Source: Cumulibacter soli (GTDB lineage: Bacteria > Actinomycetota > Actinomycetes > Mycobacteriales > Antricoccaceae). Taken from it: a DNA stretch of 64,000 bases. The DNA is taken from positions 62,001 to 126,000 of the forward strand of contig NZ_SMSG01000001.1 in the NCBI RefSeq assembly GCF_004382795.1. Direction: 5' to 3'. The notes beneath the pieces are model-generated. The model saw only the letters and a list, made by a program, of their open reading frames with translations, ran no database searches and was not told the origin of the DNA. Below are positions 27,788-37,289 of the stretch, one piece after another (the stretch's first letter is position 1; every line of letters starts with the position of its first letter). A program made the translations under genes and the position numbers.

Positions 27788-28893
27788 CTGGCGGTTTCGC
27801 GTTCCTTGCGCCACTTGATACCCGCCTGCAGGAATCCGTCGATATCGCCGTCGAAAACCGCCTGTGGGTTGCCGACCTCGAAATCGGTGCGCAGGTCTTT
27901 GACCATCTGGTAGGGGTGGATCACGTAGGACCGCATCTGGTTGCCCCAGGAGTTGCCGCCGTCGCCTTTGAGCGCGTCGATCTTCGCCTGCTCCTCTTGC
28001 CGCTGCTTCTCCAGCAACTTCGCTTGCAGCACCACCATCGCGGTGGCGCGGTTCTGGATCTGTGAGCGTTCGTTCTGACAGGAGACGACGATCCCGGTCG
28101 GTAGGTGGGTGATCCGCACCGCTGAGTCCGTCGTGTTGACGCCCTGCCCGCCGGGTCCCGAGGAGCGATACACGTCGATCCGCAACTCGTCTTCGGGAAT
28201 GTCGATCTCGTCGGACTGTTCCACCACCGGGACTACTTCGACACCGGCGAACGAAGTCTGCCGGCGTCCTTGGTTGTCGAACGGCGAGATCCGCACGAGC
28301 CGGTGTGTGCCCTGCTCGACCGATAGGGTGCCGTAGGCGAAAGGCGCGTGTACGACGAAAGTGGTCGACTTAATGCCGGCTTCTTCCGCGTACGACGTTT
28401 CATAGACCTCGCTCTTGTAGCCCTTGTTCTCGGTCCAGCGCAGATACATCCGCATCAGCATCTCGGCCCAGTCAGCGGCGTCCACTCCACCGGCTTCAGC
28501 ACGAATCGTGATCAGCGCATCGCGTTCGTCGTACTCACCGGACAACAGCGTGCGAATTTCCAGATCCTCGATCTGGGCGCTCACCGCGGCGAGTTCGCTG
28601 GCAGCCTCCGAGCGGGTGTCCGCGTCATCTTCGGCGTCAGCGAGCTCAAGCAGCACGCCCACATCGTCGAGGCGTTGCCGGATCTCCTCGGCGCCGCGGA
28701 CCTCGCTCTGCAACCGGGACAGTTTGCTGGTTACAGCCTGGGCCGCGTCCGGGTCGTCCCAAAGGTCTGGTGCGGAGGCCTCGCGCTCAAGTTCGGTGAT
28801 CCGGGCACGCTTCGCGTCGAGGTCAAGCACCGCTTCGATGTTGCCCAGGGTGCTGTCTAGGTTGGTGAGCTCGGCGGAGATATCAGCAGACAC
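27784..28893 (-). CDS. prfB: Peptide chain release factor 2
   Basis: Releases peptides at UGA and UAA. 369 residues: N-terminal coiled domain, the RF2 anticodon-like SPF tripeptide (ISPFDNQG near 208) and the catalytic [10 protein letters not shown] loop near 249. The frame is continuous, so the programmed +1 frameshift present in many bacteria is absent here. GTG start at 28891-28893. It is upstream of ftsEX on the same strand but separated by nine unrelated genes. Confidence 0.97.
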   Translation of the reverse strand: MSADISAELTNLDSTLGNIEAVLDLDAKRARITELEREASAPDLWDDPDAAQAVTSKLSRLQSEVRGAEEIRQRLDDVGVLLELADAEDDADTRSEAASELAAVSAQIEDLEIRTLLSGEYDERDALITIRAEAGGVDAADWAEMLMRMYLRWTENKGYKSEVYETSYAEEAGIKSTTFVVHAPFAYGTLSVEQGTHRLVRISPFDNQGRRQTSFAGVEVVPVVEQSDEIDIPEDELRIDVYRSSGPGGQGVNTTDSAVRITHLPTGIVVSCQNERSQIQNRATAMVVLQAKLLEKQRQEEQAKIDALKGDGGNSWGNQMRSYVIHPYQMVKDLRTDFEVGNPQAVFDGDIDGFLQAGIKWRKERETAS

Positions 28894-28971
28894 AATCTCT
28901 TAGCCTACTGCCGCGCGAGAAGAATCGTCGGCACGACGTAGCTGAGACCTCCGCCGGGCGCCACCGTGCGA

Positions 28972-29190
28972 CTAGTTCTTTCCGTCGCCGGTCAGCCGGT
29001 CCTTGACGTCGCTCACCGCGTCCGCCGCCTTGTCCTTGAGGTTTTCGACGCCCTCGCGCAGGTCACCCTTACTCTGCTGTGCCGCGCCCTCAGCCTGGGT
29101 CGACTGGTCACCTGTCGCGTCGCCGACCTTCTCCTTGGCGCCACCGAGGATCTGATCCTTCTTTGCCTTGAACTTGTCACCGATCGACAT
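28972..29190 (-). CDS. CsbD-like general stress protein
   Basis: A 72-residue, highly charged, alanine-lysine-rich protein without cysteine or tryptophan. The CsbD pattern is clear: DKFKAKKDQILGGAKEKVGDATGD at the start (given in part) and a second weaker copy DLREGVENLKDKAADAVSDVKD. Such proteins accumulate under general stress; the biochemical role is unknown. It lies upstream of prfB with a 78-base gap. Confidence 0.88.
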   Translation of the reverse strand: MSIGDKFKAKKDQILGGAKEKVGDATGDQSTQAEGAAQQSKGDLREGVENLKDKAADAVSDVKDRLTGDGKN

Positions 29191-29460
29191 CTTGCTGCCT
29201 TTCGTCAGTTCTTCAGAAATCGGCCCATACGGCCGACGTCGCTCACGTTACTCACCAACTAGCGTTCGCGCACAGACGATGGACGCGGTACCCGGTGGAC
29301 GGCGACGCAGATCTGCTGCATATTGACGGTCAAGTCCGGTGCGGTTAGTGAATCGGAGCCCGATGTTCGTGGCTGCGCGAATCGGCGCGCCTCATGATCG
29401 CGGTTGCGTCGGCGCCTCGTGATCGCCGATGTTGATCGCAGACATCCCTAGGAGTGCTCA

Positions 29461-30546
29461 GTGCGTAGGAAAATTGCTGTCGTGGGAGCCAGTGGGCTCA
29501 TCGGTACCGCCGCGATCGAACGACTGTTGACCGCCGGACATCAGATTCTCGCCATATCGCGCCGATCCCCCGAAATCGATGCTGATGGTGACATCACGCA
29601 CGTGCCGCTGGACCTGATGGACGCTGACGCGTGCCGCGACATCCTCTCCGCGCACACAGACATCGACACCGTGGTGTACGCCGCTGTGTACGAGGAGCCA
29701 GGCCTGATCGCCGGATGGCGATCAACGGCGCAGATGCAGACCAACTTGGCGATGCTGCGCAATGTGATGCAACCCCTTCTGGCTGGCGGTTCGCTCGAAC
29801 AGGTGGTCCTCATGCAAGGGACCAAGGCGTACGGCGCACACATCCACCCCATTCGCGTTCCGGCGCGCGAACGCTTTCCACGCGACGAGCACGAGAACTT
29901 CTACTGGCTACAGGAAGACTGGATCCGTGAAGCCGCAGACAAGCACGACTTCACCTGGACGATCTTCCGCCCCACGGTGGTCCTTGGTCCGAACACCGGC
30001 GTGGTGATGAATTTGATTCCGGTGATCGGGTTGTACGGCGTGATCTGCCGCGAGACTGGGCGTCCCTTCGGATATCCGGGACATGTCTCGCGCGTGCAAG
30101 ATGCAGTCGATACCCGGGTGATCGCCGGTGCAATTGAATGGAGCCTCGGCAACGAACGCGCCGCCGGGGAGCATTTCAATCTGACGAACGGCGAGGTGTT
30201 CAGCTGGCCGGACCTATGGCCGTCTGTCGCCGACACGCTCGGCGTCCCATTCGCCGAGCAGCATCCGACGAGCATCTCGGAGTTCTTACCCACCCAGGAA
30301 CCGGTGTGGGCGGACATCGTGCGCAAGTATGAGTTACGGCCTACTCGAATCGCGGATTTGGTGGGCGAGTCGCATTATTACGCGGATGCCCTACTCGGCT
30401 ACGGCGCCAAGAAACCCGCCGCACCGTCGTTCCTTTCGAGCGTGAAGATCATGCAGGCGGGTTTCACCGAGGTTTACGACACCGAACAGAGCGTGTGCCA
30501 TTGGCTACGCGTGCTGCAAGATCGGCACATTCTGCCACCACCCTGA
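29461..30546 (+). CDS. PRISE-type SDR (progesterone 5-beta-reductase/iridoid synthase-like)
   Basis: NAD(P)H-dependent reductase of activated enones, judging from the family. 361 residues: GASGLIGTAAIERLL (about 9-24), then the QGTKAYGAHI motif with the conserved Lys replacing the usual SDR lysine pattern (near 120), and ENFYWLQEDW (near 146), the motif with the PRISE tyrosine. GTG start at 29461 with AGGAG upstream. It stands alone. Bacterial members have unknown natural substrates. Confidence 0.83.
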   Translation: MRRKIAVVGASGLIGTAAIERLLTAGHQILAISRRSPEIDADGDITHVPLDLMDADACRDILSAHTDIDTVVYAAVYEEPGLIAGWRSTAQMQTNLAMLRNVMQPLLAGGSLEQVVLMQGTKAYGAHIHPIRVPARERFPRDEHENFYWLQEDWIREAADKHDFTWTIFRPTVVLGPNTGVVMNLIPVIGLYGVICRETGRPFGYPGHVSRVQDAVDTRVIAGAIEWSLGNERAAGEHFNLTNGEVFSWPDLWPSVADTLGVPFAEQHPTSISEFLPTQEPVWADIVRKYELRPTRIADLVGESHYYADALLGYGAKKPAAPSFLSSVKIMQAGFTEVYDTEQSVCHWLRVLQDRHILPPP

Positions 30547-30837
30547 ACGCGCGTACACCGTGCGCCGGGTCTCCCTTCCGTACACCGCGCCGTGTCCCCT
30601 GCGTCAACCGCGCGCCGGGTCTCCCTCCGTCCGCTGTGCGGGCCCTTGCACACCGTGCACCGCTCACGTGCACCGGCGCACCGGTGCGGCCGAGCGGCCG
30701 GAGGTCCGTGCGTCGTGGCCCGGCTGCGCGGCGACTCACTCAACACGCAGCCCCAGCGGCGCCTTGTCCACGCATACGCGATAAGCAGGCTCTCAGACTG
30801 CGTTTCCAGCAGACTGACCGTCGCAGCGCTGCCGGAC
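30547..30837. other. Gene-free convergent gap with short imperfect repeats
   Basis: 291 bases between the SDR and the Tad operon ends. The 19-mer core gcgccgggtctccct occurs twice (near 30563 and 30614), with related cacc/gtgc fragments around it. Several overlapping arginine/proline-rich reading frames are composition artefacts. No terminator with a good stem was found. Confidence 0.4.
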
Positions 30838-31344
30838 CTAACCGGCCAGCGGAGCTCGGGCCGAAGCCGTCACCGACTGGGCGATGCCTTCGGGGGCGAA
30901 TACCACTTCAAACGGCACATGCGCGGTTTTCTCACAGGTGACGGTCACCTGATCGCCATTCACCTGCACGTCAAGCGATACGGCGGCTGCTTCGCCCTGC
31001 CAAGTCGTCGCGGCGTACGCCATCACCGCTGCCTGCGCGGCGTCGGGATCAAACGGCAAGTTCGCGCCCAGATGGGTCCCGCCGCGATCGAACCCGTTCG
31101 CGGCAGCCGTCGCCGCGCCGTCGCAGGCGGACTGCAGTGAGCGCAACTGCAAGAACGCCGAGGAGGCGACGACGCCTCCGGTGAGCATGAGTCCCGCAAG
31201 AATGAAGAAGCCCAGCATCAGCGGGATTGTCGACCCGCGCTCGCCAGCGGATTCACCACGGTCGCCGGGGAGGTCACCGCGTTCGCGAGGGCGCGACAGC
31301 GGCCGTGTCCCTCGAACGACCTGGCACCACCGCCTGCCAATCAT
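30838..31344 (-). CDS. TadG-like (Flp pilus assembly) membrane protein
   Basis: 168 residues. After about 35 basic residues comes a single hydrophobic segment starting with RGSTIPLMLGFFILAGLML (about 36-60), the TadE/TadG-type anchor, then an exported domain of about 100 residues with two cysteines. It resembles the Rv3654c-like helicase/secretion neighbourhood protein of actinomycetes. Last gene of the tad operon; its ATG overlaps the previous stop (ATGA). Confidence 0.72.
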   Translation of the reverse strand: MIGRRWCQVVRGTRPLSRPRERGDLPGDRGESAGERGSTIPLMLGFFILAGLMLTGGVVASSAFLQLRSLQSACDGAATAAANGFDRGGTHLGANLPFDPDAAQAAVMAYAATTWQGEAAAVSLDVQVNGDQVTVTCEKTAHVPFEVVFAPEGIAQSVTASARAPLAG

Positions 31345-31808
31345 CGGAACGAATCCATCGCCACGACGTACTTACCCGTCGCGGTATTGCTGGAGAGTAA
31401 CTCGGGAAGCAACGGCAGTCGGATGGGGATTTCAACGCACACCGCGAATACCTCGCCACTCGTTAACGCCGCGGCGTACGCCTCATCACTGGAGGCGCAG
31501 TCGGTGTCCGCGGGCGCGGTCCATACTTGAATTCCGGCAGCGTCGATGTTCTGCGCGTCTGCGGCCAGTGCGGCGGCGTACTCGGCCCGCTCCAGCGCGA
31601 TACTCGGATCCGATGCCGTCGCGATTGCACGGCCGGCCTGTCGCGCCGCGTCCGTGGACGCCAGCACGGTGGACTGCACCGCGCTGAACGCGAGCACGCC
31701 ATATGTCAGCGGAATGAACACGATCACGGCCAACAGAACGAACTCGACAACGCCCGATCCGCGATCGTCGGTCCGAATTCGGCGGCAGAATCGCCCGAGT
31801 CGCCTCAT
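31341..31808 (-). CDS. TadE-like pilus assembly protein, second copy
   Basis: 155 residues. The TadE signature DDRGSGVVEFVLLAVIVFIP (residues about 14-33) marks a prepilin-like N terminus with glutamate in the hydrophobic segment, followed by an exported domain with two cysteines. Overlaps both neighbours by four bases (ATGA), showing tight coupling. Confidence 0.8.
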   Translation of the reverse strand: MRRLGRFCRRIRTDDRGSGVVEFVLLAVIVFIPLTYGVLAFSAVQSTVLASTDAARQAGRAIATASDPSIALERAEYAAALAADAQNIDAAGIQVWTAPADTDCASSDEAYAAALTSGEVFAVCVEIPIRLPLLPELLSSNTATGKYVVAMDSFR

Positions 31809-32236
31809 TGGGATTCCTCGATAGCGCTGGCCTCGCTACTAATTGGCAGCACTGGGCCGAGCACACTTGCCAGCGACGGCACCGATCCATCACAGCGGAC
31901 CACGACCAATAACAGTCCGCCCTCGCCAACCTCTTCACTGGCGACACAGGTGATCCCGGCCGCGGCGGAGTCCGATAACGCGTCGTTGAGCAAGTCGTGT
32001 GCTCTCACGCTCCCCTGCTCCGTCGGCACATTCGCGTTAGCCGCATACCGTGCAGCGGCGAGCGTGGTACTGGCGATGATGCTGCGTTGGTAGAGGTAGA
32101 TACCCACCTGGAGTACGACGAAGAAAATCGCAGCGAGCAGCACCGAGATCATGCTGAACTCGACCACCGCCGAACCGCGATCGCCGTGAGGATCAGCAAT
32201 GCGGCGGCTAGGTGCCCGTAACGCTATCGATCGCAT
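31805..32236 (-). CDS. tadE: TadE family pilus assembly protein
   Basis: 143 residues, with HGDRGSAVVEFSMISVLLAA (about 17-36) as the TadE-type pseudopilin segment with the conserved E, and an exported domain carrying two cysteines. The ATG at 32236 follows GAGG by 10 bases; a TTG six codons upstream is weaker. This start overlaps the preceding small gene by 29 bases, so that gene or this start could be slightly different. Confidence 0.78.
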   Translation of the reverse strand: MRSIALRAPSRRIADPHGDRGSAVVEFSMISVLLAAIFFVVLQVGIYLYQRSIIASTTLAAARYAANANVPTEQGSVRAHDLLNDALSDSAAAGITCVASEEVGEGGLLLVVVRCDGSVPSLASVLGPVLPISSEASAIEESQ

Positions 32237-32411
32237 TCTGCACGGCCTCAACAATCGCCTCGCGGAACGGAATCAGGATCGCGATCACTAATGCCGCCGT
32301 CATCACAACCACCATCACCCAACCGGGCACATCACCCCGCTCCCGGTCACCATCCAGCGGCCGACTCAACCGCTCGAGGGTTCTAAGGACTAATTCATGA
32401 GGTCCACGCAT
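32208..32411 (-). CDS. Small Flp/prepilin-like membrane protein in the tad operon
   Basis: 67 residues. A charged N-terminal half (ERLSRPLDGDRERGD) precedes a single hydrophobic stretch VPGWVMVVVMTAALVIAILIP in a part of which the prepilin-like segment lies, ending in an amphipathic tail with FREAIVEAVQNAIDSV. Size and position between tadC and tadE fit the major pilin (Flp) slot, but the sequence is far from classical Flp and the peptidase site is uncertain. ATG at 32411 is preferred to an earlier start at 32453. Confidence 0.65.
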   Translation of the reverse strand: MRGPHELVLRTLERLSRPLDGDRERGDVPGWVMVVVMTAALVIAILIPFREAIVEAVQNAIDSVTGT

Positions 32412-32433
32412 GGCTCGTCTCTTCTCGGTTCGG

Positions 32434-33369
32434 TCATTGGGACAACTGCACAATTGAGAACAACCCCGGAAACATCGCCAAAATTACTGTTGTCGGCAAT
32501 AGCAAAAAGACAACCGGAATCATCATCGACAACTCGTTGCGGGCACCGCGCTCCAGCAGGTGCCGTTTGCTCTGTTCCCGGACGTCGGCGGCCTGAGCGC
32601 GTAGTACTTCGGCGAGCGGTGTGCCGCGCTCCAAGGCGATGACGATGCCGTCGATGAATCTCGACAGCGGTTCGAGGTTGCTGGCGCGCGCCACCTTCTC
32701 CAACGCGTCCGTGATGGGCATGCCTGCGCGGGTATCGGCCAGGGCGCTTTCCAACGAACGACCGAGCTCACCACCTACCAAGTGAGCCACCCGAGCAAGG
32801 GCGCCTTGCGGGCTCTCACCGGCGGTGACGACTAAGGCAAGAAGTTCAGCAACCACGGGAAACTCCGCGATGATTCGCTCGTCCCGCTTTCGCACCTGCA
32901 CCGTAAGCCACCAGTCTCGGCCAAGAACGCCGCCGACCGCACCGGCCGCCGCCAGCAGCAACGCGGAGGCGATCTGTACCTGCCCGCTGAGCAGCGTGAT
33001 GAGTACGCCCAGCGCGGCGCCGCCGGCCAACCCGAGTGCACCCCAAATCACTTGCTCGAAACGGATGTCCTCTATCGAACGACCGTCATCGAGTGCGTCC
33101 AACCGGCGCCGCACGGACCCCGAACCGCCCACCCATTTATCCAGCAGCTCCACTGCGCTCCGGGTGCGCGGGCTGATGCGTTGCCGCAGAGATCCGCGCT
33201 GCCGCTGGGGTACGGCCAATAACCGCGAGGGCTGCGTTTGCCCTCGAACGAACGGCGCGATCCGGTCAGCCAGCGAGGGACGCCGCATTGGCGGCGACCC
33301 GAATATGATCAGTAACAGCCCGACTGCGGCGACGAATCCCAGAGCCGCACCGACGATGGTCAGACTCAT
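32434..33369 (-). CDS. tadC: TadC-type type II/IV secretion inner-membrane protein (T2SSF domain)
   Basis: 311 residues. N-terminal TM, a cytoplasmic region, then the GspF/T2SSF fold (about 150-280) with FPVVAELLALVVTAGESPQGAL near 155 (shown in part) and a final pair of membrane segments ending FPGLFSIVQLSQ. ATG at 33369 overlaps the tadB stop (ATGA); a longer open frame to 33435 lies inside tadB. Works with TadB as the platform for Flp pilus assembly. Confidence 0.9.
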   Translation of the reverse strand: MSLTIVGAALGFVAAVGLLLIIFGSPPMRRPSLADRIAPFVRGQTQPSRLLAVPQRQRGSLRQRISPRTRSAVELLDKWVGGSGSVRRRLDALDDGRSIEDIRFEQVIWGALGLAGGAALGVLITLLSGQVQIASALLLAAAGAVGGVLGRDWWLTVQVRKRDERIIAEFPVVAELLALVVTAGESPQGALARVAHLVGGELGRSLESALADTRAGMPITDALEKVARASNLEPLSRFIDGIVIALERGTPLAEVLRAQAADVREQSKRHLLERGARNELSMMIPVVFLLLPTTVILAMFPGLFSIVQLSQ

Positions 33370-34217
33370 CGCAGCACCCGCGTCTCGTCGGGCAGTTTGC
33401 CCAGGCGCAGCATCAACCGATATGCGACCACGCAAACAGCTGCGGCGCCAACGAGGAGGGCGAACCCGAGGGGCGTGTCGTACGCCGCCAACGTCGTCGA
33501 TTGCGTACCCAACAGTAGAAGCACCAGCCAGGGTGCGGCGACCGCTAGCCGAGCACCATTGATCGCAGCCTGTTTCCGACTGTCGATTTCCGCTCGGATA
33601 CGGGACTCTTCCCGGACGAAACGGCCCAGTGTCGTCAGCACGACACCTAGTTCGTTGCCGCCCACCTCACGAGTGACGCGCATGGTTTCGCATACGCGAT
33701 CACCGATCGGGTCGGCCAGCCGATCCTTCAGCGCGTCCAGACAATCGGCGAACCGCCCGGAGGTGCGGTAGTCAGCGTCAAAACGCGCGAACGGTTCCCG
33801 TAACGCCTCCGGGCCGCGGATGGACAATGCGCCGAGCGCCTCGGGGATCGACATCCCTGCACGGACGGCGCTGATCAGGTGATCGATCGCTTCGGGCCAG
33901 ACCTCTCGCAGATCTCGCTGGCGCTTGGTGTGCAGCCGACGTACCCACCAGATCGGCGCCCACCCGCCGAAGACTGCGAACAGCACAGCGATAGCCACTG
34001 AACTCGTCGTCAATAGCACCAGGACGCCAATCGCCGCAGCAATCGCGATCTGGATCAAACCGAGTTGCGCAGAGCTGATCGCCCGCAGTCCAGACTCCAC
34101 GAGCAGGCGCTGGCGACGCCCGACTTTCTTGGTACGCGTCCGAGGTGGTGCTCCGCTCAACGCTGCGTAAATGAGCAGCATCCCGATCCCCGCAACGAGA
34201 CCGATCAGCGCGCCCAC
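33366..34217 (-). CDS. tadB: TadB-type type II/IV secretion inner-membrane protein
   Basis: 283 residues with a T2SSF domain: two N-terminal membrane segments (about 5-25, 55-90), the cytoplasmic helix bundle with WPEAIDHLISAVRAGMSIPEAL (near 115, in part) and C-terminal membrane pair. The GTG start overlaps the tadA stop (TAGTG). The second, related gene downstream (tadC) makes the usual TadB-TadC pair. Confidence 0.92.
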   Translation of the reverse strand: MGALIGLVAGIGMLLIYAALSGAPPRTRTKKVGRRQRLLVESGLRAISSAQLGLIQIAIAAAIGVLVLLTTSSVAIAVLFAVFGGWAPIWWVRRLHTKRQRDLREVWPEAIDHLISAVRAGMSIPEALGALSIRGPEALREPFARFDADYRTSGRFADCLDALKDRLADPIGDRVCETMRVTREVGGNELGVVLTTLGRFVREESRIRAEIDSRKQAAINGARLAVAAPWLVLLLLGTQSTTLAAYDTPLGFALLVGAAAVCVVAYRLMLRLGKLPDETRVLR

Positions 34218-35455
34218 TACCCCATCACCGACTCATCAAGCAGCCGAGGCAGGTCGATACCCGCACGCGCGTACCGATCCTCATGCGGCGGGAATCCCTG
34301 CGCCCGCAGGAGTTGTCCACCGGCGCTGCTGAAGATGTCAGTCATTTCTACTGTTGCACCCTCGACTCTGCCCGATAGCGCAACAATCTCCGAGATCCGG
34401 CGTCGGCCGGCCGACTCGAGCCTGGTGTGCACGATGAGATCGACGGCGCTGGCGACTGACGGCACCACGAACTGCGAGGTTATGTTCTCGCCGGCGAGAA
34501 GCGGAAGGGTGCAGAGTTTCTGCACGGCTTCACGGGCAGAATTGGCGTGGATGGAGCACGCGCCGGGCAGCCCAGAATTCAACGCGATCAACATATCCAG
34601 CGCTTCGGCCTGCCGCACCTCGCCGACGATGATCCGCGACGGGCGCATTCGCAACGATTCTTTGATCAGCCGTCGGAGCGAGATCGCACCCTGCCCTTCC
34701 AGGTTCTCCTGACGGGTCTGCAGCGGAACGATGTCAGGCTGTTTGATCCGCAGTTCGAAGACTTCCTCGACCGTTACGATCCGTTCCTTCGGCGGAATCG
34801 CCGACGCCAAAGCGTTCAGGATCGTCGTCTTTCCGGCTTGCGTTCCGCCGCTGACAATCACGTTCAGGCCAGCGATCATGGACGCTTCCAAGAACGCCGC
34901 AGCGTGCGGCGTCACCGCACCCAACCGCACCAGATCGGCCAACCTGTCGGCCTTGACCACGAACTTGCGAACATTGATCGCCATGTGCCGTCGCGTGATG
35001 TCCGGGATTACCACATGCAGACGCGACCCATCGGGCATCAACGCATCCACGAACGGCGTACTCAAGTCCAGGCGGCGTCCGGAGGTGCGCAGCATCCGTT
35101 CGACCAAATCAGCCAACTCGGGCTCGGTAAGCACGACCGTGGTCAACTCGCTCACGCCGTTTCGCGCGACGAATATGCGATCGGGCTGGTTGATCCACAA
35201 TTCCTCGACCTCGGGATCGTCGAGGTACGGCTGCAGGGGCCCGAATCCAGCGACCGTGTTGAGTACCGATGAGGCGATCGCATTGGCATCCCCCAGCGGC
35301 GGTAACGAGGACGTGAGTGTCCGGTCGCCGTAGTCGCTGATGACCTCGTCAACGAGTCGGCGTACCGCGTGTGGATCGCGCAGCGGGTCGACGCCGCGAC
35401 GCCTGATCAACTCTCTGACCTCGACATCGACGAGTTCCTGCGCCGACTGCACCAT
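34217..35455 (-). CDS. tadA: TadA/CpaF-type secretion ATPase
   Basis: Powers Flp pilus assembly or export. 412 residues: N-terminal helical domain, Walker A SGGTQAGKTT (near 205), the Asp and His boxes, Walker B RPSRIIVGEVR (near 290) and LRMRPSR context. Length and motifs match CpaF. It is the first gene of a seven-gene operon; its ATG has GAGGG 7 bases upstream. No tadZ/cpaE gene or prepilin peptidase lies next to it, which most complete clusters have. Confidence 0.94.
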   Translation of the reverse strand: MVQSAQELVDVEVRELIRRRGVDPLRDPHAVRRLVDEVISDYGDRTLTSSLPPLGDANAIASSVLNTVAGFGPLQPYLDDPEVEELWINQPDRIFVARNGVSELTTVVLTEPELADLVERMLRTSGRRLDLSTPFVDALMPDGSRLHVVIPDITRRHMAINVRKFVVKADRLADLVRLGAVTPHAAAFLEASMIAGLNVIVSGGTQAGKTTILNALASAIPPKERIVTVEEVFELRIKQPDIVPLQTRQENLEGQGAISLRRLIKESLRMRPSRIIVGEVRQAEALDMLIALNSGLPGACSIHANSAREAVQKLCTLPLLAGENITSQFVVPSVASAVDLIVHTRLESAGRRRISEIVALSGRVEGATVEMTDIFSSAGGQLLRAQGFPPHEDRYARAGIDLPRLLDESVMG

Positions 35456-35663
35456 GCCTGTTCCCTCGTGTTGCCTAAGAATTTCTCGAAACTATAGACA
35501 ATGCTTCATTGGGCTTTTACAGATATACACAGCGAGCGGGGCGCTACCTGTGGATAAGTCGGAGCTATCGTTCGTCACCGATGGCCGTCGCAGCGGCGAG
35601 CGCAACGTTCACCGTGATCGATTCCTAAGGCGCCTCGCTAGCAGCCGCACTCGGCGCATCAGG

Positions 35664-36413
35664 CTACTGCAGGGTGCGAATCACGATCGCGTTGAAGTCG
35701 TCCACAGCCTGCATGTTCACGGCATGACCGGCGTCCACGTCGTGGACGGCAATATGTGGCGCGCGCTGCCGAATCTCTCGCGCCGCCGGTTGAAACGAGC
35801 GCTCGAAACGCCCGTTGATCAGCGTGACCGGGACCGTCAACTCATCGAGCCGCTCGCGCATCGACAGCTGCCACACAGTGCGCATCAAGCCGCTGACCGC
35901 TTCCGCCGCCGTACCGTCGGCGGCCTGGATCAACGAATCGTGTAACTCCCTCGGCAGTCGACTCGCGTTCTTCGGGTGGAACGGCAGTCGTCCGATCGCT
36001 CCGGGCTGCAGGATGTTCGCCGCGTTTCGGGCGCACTCGGCCGCGTCGGGGATCGCCATCGATGCCCGCGAGTTGGTGAACACCACCGCATTGGTGTGTT
36101 GCGCGCGGCGGACGGCATACTGCAGCGCTAGCGCCCCACCGTACGAATAGCCGATCAGCGACCACCGCGGTACGCCGACCGCACGCCGAACCTCATCGAG
36201 CGCATCGACCATCGCGTCGACGTCAAACGCCTCCTCGCGCGAGGGTACCGGCGAATCCCCATGGCCCCACACCTCAACCATGACCAACTGAAAATGTTTG
36301 CTGAGAACCTCGACGTTCGGCGCCCATTGCGCACTGCTGGAGAGCATCCCGTGCAGCAATGCAACTGTCGGCCGGTCGGGATCTCCGAGGACTTGATAAC
36401 TCAGCGCATCCAC
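35664..36413 (-). CDS. Alpha/beta-fold hydrolase
   Basis: 249 residues with the canonical fold: oxyanion strand VALLHGMLSSSAQW near 17, nucleophile elbow GYSYGG (Ser near 99), an acid around 205 and final His in DAGHAVNMQ near 232. It may cleave a C-C bond or ester in a catabolic route. GTG start lies 3 bases after the stop of the preceding LLM-type gene, so the two are one operon. The substrate is unknown. Confidence 0.87.
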   Translation of the reverse strand: MDALSYQVLGDPDRPTVALLHGMLSSSAQWAPNVEVLSKHFQLVMVEVWGHGDSPVPSREEAFDVDAMVDALDEVRRAVGVPRWSLIGYSYGGALALQYAVRRAQHTNAVVFTNSRASMAIPDAAECARNAANILQPGAIGRLPFHPKNASRLPRELHDSLIQAADGTAAEAVSGLMRTVWQLSMRERLDELTVPVTLINGRFERSFQPAAREIRQRAPHIAVHDVDAGHAVNMQAVDDFNAIVIRTLQ

Positions 36414-36416
36414 GGG

Positions 36417-37289
36417 TCAGTCCTGGAACTTCTCGGCGAGTACGGCGTACTGATCCAATATCGGCAAGATGACCTCCGCCGTCGCACCGCCGATGTCGGT
36501 GAACCTTTCCTCCGGCGGCAAGCCAAGAGCGACCCGCTCGACGCCGAGTTCGCGGTAGTGCTCCAGTCGCCCCTCGTCGGGTTTGACACCGAACAGGTTC
36601 ACGCTGAGTTCGTTCGGATCGCGACCGATTTCCTCTGCAGCGGCACGCATCGCGCGAATGTCATCGACGAGCCCTTTACCGCCGATCGGTAGCCAGCCAT
36701 CGGCGTACTCGGCCATGTGCTTGAAGAATCCAGGACCGGCACCGCCACCAAGCAGGATCGGCGGATGCGGCTTCCGAGCCGGTTTCGGATACTGCCAACT
36801 CGGCTCGAACGACACGTACGTTCCGTTGAAGGACGCCTGCTCGTTCTCCCACAACTCGATCATCGCCATGACCTTCTCGCGGAACACCGAGCGCCGGCGG
36901 CGCGGATCGACACCGTGGTGTGACATTTCGTCTTCGTTCCAGCCGAACCCGGCCCCGAGAACGAAACGCCCCTGCGAGAGGTGATCGAGTGTGGCGATTG
37001 CCTTGGCCAGCGCGATGGGGTCGTGTTGGTTCACCAGCAGCACTCCGGTGCCCAACTCGATCCTGGAGGTGACCGCAGCCGCCATCGACAGGGCAACGAT
37101 CGGGTCCAGAAAGCGGTAGTACTCGTCCTTGAGCGGCTCGCCTCCGGGGTACGGCGTACGGCGACTGACGGGAATATGCGTGTGCTCGGGAAGAAACAGC
37201 GAACTGAGGCCGCGCTCTTCGACGGCGACGGCCAAATCTGCCGGCGGCATCGTCCAGTCGGTCGCGAGGGCCATCACACCAAGTCGCAT
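36417..37289 (-). CDS. LLM-class F420-dependent oxidoreductase (luciferase-like TIM barrel)
   Basis: 290 residues of the bacterial luciferase-like fold; the family uses coenzyme F420 in actinomycetes. Seen: RLGVMALATDW at the N terminus, FLPEHTHIP near 35, TSRIELGTGVLLVNQHDPIALAK (part) near 75-95, LGAGFGWNEDEM near 112 and a GGGAGPGF cofactor loop near 185. ATG at 37289 is chosen for GGAG upstream; a frame open to 37328 is not needed. Divergent from the acyl-CoA synthetase and upstream of the hydrolase. Confidence 0.9.
   Translation of the reverse strand: MRLGVMALATDWTMPPADLAVAVEERGLSSLFLPEHTHIPVSRRTPYPGGEPLKDEYYRFLDPIVALSMAAAVTSRIELGTGVLLVNQHDPIALAKAIATLDHLSQGRFVLGAGFGWNEDEMSHHGVDPRRRRSVFREKVMAMIELWENEQASFNGTYVSFEPSWQYPKPARKPHPPILLGGGAGPGFFKHMAEYADGWLPIGGKGLVDDIRAMRAAAEEIGRDPNELSVNLFGVKPDEGRLEHYRELGVERVALGLPPEERFTDIGGATAEVILPILDQYAVLAEKFQD

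Noticed and set aside
27784-28893. A programmed +1 frameshift in prfB
   Set aside because: The reading frame is intact from GTG to stop, with no internal UGA in the N-terminal part.
30495-31140. Overlapping plus-strand arginine/proline-rich frames
   Set aside because: They lie in the repeat-like gap and antisense to the Tad genes, with no ribosome site or family signal.
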